Made by a program: the position numbers and the translations under genes | Shown here: positions 5,061 through 6,107 of the stretch, piece after piece | How the letters are laid out: every line of letters starts with the position of its first letter | Position numbering within the stretch: the stretch's first letter is position 1 | Assembly (NCBI GenBank): GCA_028718575.1 | Contig: JAQULN010000194.1 | Location: forward strand, 1-6,107 | DNA: 6,107 nucleotides | From: Candidatus Krumholzibacteriia bacterium | GTDB lineage: Bacteria > Krumholzibacteriota > Krumholzibacteriia > LZORAL124-64-63 | Direction of reading: 5' to 3' | The notes under the pieces: model-generated | What the model was told of the DNA's origin: nothing | The model's database searches: none | Seen by the model: the letters and a program-made list of their open reading frames with translations, nothing else

Positions 5061-6107
5061 GCAATCGCGCGGCCTGCACCGCGATGCTCGGTTGGATCGC
5101 GGCCATCGCGATCTTGCAGGCGTGCGGCCCGGTCGGAGCGCGCGCGGAGGCCGCACCCCCGCTTGCCTGGCGCGACGACCCCGAGCCGGAGCATCTGGTG
5201 CCGCGCCACGGGCAGCAGCCGCTGTTGCTCTATTTCACCGCCGATTGGTGCGGCCCTTGCCGCCTGCTGGAGCGCGAGGTGTTCGACGACCCCGCCGGCC
5301 AGGCGGAACTGCGGCACTACGAGTTGGTCCGCCTCGATCTCGACTCGCCGCAGGGGCGCGCCCTGGCCGACAGCTTCCGCATCGCGACCGTGCCGTCGTT
5401 CGTGATGCTCGCGGCGGGCGGCGGCGAGATCGAGCGGGTGTGCGGCTATCGCAGCCGCCGTTTGCTGCTGCGGGACCTCGCGCGTTTTCGTCGCGGTGAG
5501 GGCACTCGCGACGATCTGCAACGGCGGCTGCTCACGACGCCGGACGATCCGGCCCTGCTGGCGGAACTTGGACTTCGCCACCACGCGCGGCAGGAGCTGT
5601 TCGAAGCCGCGGCCATGCTTGCCGCGGGTTTGGCTGCGTCGGCCCAACTTCCCGACACCCTGGCGGCGGCTGCGGCGCGCGGTCTGGCCGACGTCCGGCG
5701 CCGGCAAGGCGAGCCGGCCGTCGCCGCCGCGACGCTGGAGGATCTCTTGGCGCGCTGGCCGGACCACCCGTACCCGCGGGTGACCTGGCAGTTGCTGGCT
5801 GCCTGCCGTCGTGAGTACGGCGACGCGGTCGCCGCCCTCGCCGCCCTGCGCGCCGCCGCGGCGATCCCGCCGCCGCGCGCGGCAACGCTCATGGAATATG
5901 CGCGAGCCGCCGCCGAAATCGGTAGCGATCTCAGCGAGGCGGAGGCCGCTGCGCGGCAAGCCGTCGCGATGACCGGCCGCGAGGACCCCGAAGCTCTCGC
6001 CATCCTCGCGGAGGTTCTGCGCCGCTGTCGCGCGTATCCCGAGGCCATGCTCTGGATCAAACGCGCCGTGGCAGCCGCGCCGCTGGAGCCGCGCTGGCAA
6101 CGGCAGC
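5057..6107 (+). CDS. Exported thioredoxin-fold protein with TPR-like C-terminal region (partial, 3' end outside window)
   Basis: The frame is open from ATG 5057 to the window edge, giving 350 codons with no stop. An N-terminal hydrophobic segment (9-22) ends in LQAC (Cys23), a weak lipobox; cleavage by signal peptidase I after ARA (28-30) is an alternative. Residues about 36-145 form a thioredoxin domain: LLLYFTADWCGPCR with the redox pair Cys65/Cys68, then the DsbD-gamma-like EREVFDDPAGQAEL, a LVRLDLD strand, and the cis-Pro at 113 (TVPSF). Residues about 150-350 are Ala/Leu/Arg-rich paired helices that look like degenerate TPRs, for example around 165-198 and the last repeat ending AVAAAPLEP. 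Such proteins usually reduce or isomerise disulfides in the periplasm, with the TPR part binding partners. GGAG lies at 5048-5051, and the start overlaps the previous stop (ATGA). Confidence 0.87.
   Translation, partial: MSNRAACTAMLGWIAAIAILQACGPVGARAEAAPPLAWRDDPEPEHLVPRHGQQPLLLYFTADWCGPCRLLEREVFDDPAGQAELRHYELVRLDLDSPQGRALADSFRIATVPSFVMLAAGGGEIERVCGYRSRRLLLRDLARFRRGEGTRDDLQRRLLTTPDDPALLAELGLRHHARQELFEAAAMLAAGLAASAQLPDTLAAAAARGLADVRRRQGEPAVAAATLEDLLARWPDHPYPRVTWQLLAACRREYGDAVAALAALRAAAAIPPPRAATLMEYARAAAEIGSDLSEAEAAARQAVAMTGREDPEALAILAEVLRRCRAYPEAMLWIKRAVAAAPLEPRWQRQ

Noticed and set aside
4952..6100. A 382-codon minus-strand open frame opposite the thioredoxin-TPR gene
   Set aside because: Its Arg/Gln/Gly-rich composition is typical of antisense frames in high-GC DNA. 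The plus-strand frame has WCGPC, a cis-Pro, an export signal and a coupled start.
1..6107. tRNA, rRNA, CRISPR array, insertion sequence or riboswitch
   Set aside because: No direct-repeat/spacer pattern, transposase, terminal inverted repeats or RNA-gene signature was seen, and essentially all bases are coding.

Overview
The window is GC-rich (roughly two-thirds G+C by eye), gene-dense bacterial DNA. Every supported gene lies on the plus strand, and they appear to form one operon: neighbouring genes overlap by 1 to 4 nt or are separated by 15 to 20 nt. There is no visible terminator or promoter and no gene-free stretch over 70 bases. Three consecutive products carry lipoprotein-like export signals whose +2 residues are not Asp, which suits a Gram-negative envelope. 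The phylum cannot be fixed from this sequence. The codon bias (G/C at third positions, abundant Arg and Ala, few Lys) fits many high-GC lineages.

Layout: bases 1-61 may hold the end of an upstream gene. Bases 63-1562 encode a NuoM-type and 1562-3019 a NuoN-type antiporter-like membrane subunit of respiratory complex I (NADH:quinone oxidoreductase), joined by a TGATG stop/start. Next come a complete family I soluble inorganic pyrophosphatase (3035-3646), a lipoprotein with a YbjN-like domain (3643-4227), a second lipoprotein of unknown family with a possible LpoB/CsgG-like fold (4248-5060), and an exported thioredoxin-fold protein with a helical, TPR-like C-terminal region. The last gene starts at 5057 and runs off the right edge.

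The most striking feature is the state of the two complex I subunits. The NuoN-like protein is intact and 485 residues long but contains no lysine at all. All three lysines that form the family's proton path are therefore gone, and no acidic residue remains in the segment that normally holds the TM5 glutamate. The NuoM-like protein keeps the TM5 Glu (E141) and TM8 Lys (K264), but has Val where the TM7 Lys and TM12 Glu are expected. The frames are open and translationally coupled, so this looks like selected divergence, not decay. It suggests a complex I-type enzyme with a distal membrane arm that pumps little, or pumps differently.

The genes link an electron-transport membrane complex with PPi hydrolysis in the cytoplasm and a trio of envelope proteins of unclear role. 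Whether the trio serves the complex (for example redox maintenance or assembly) or simply shares the transcript cannot be decided here.
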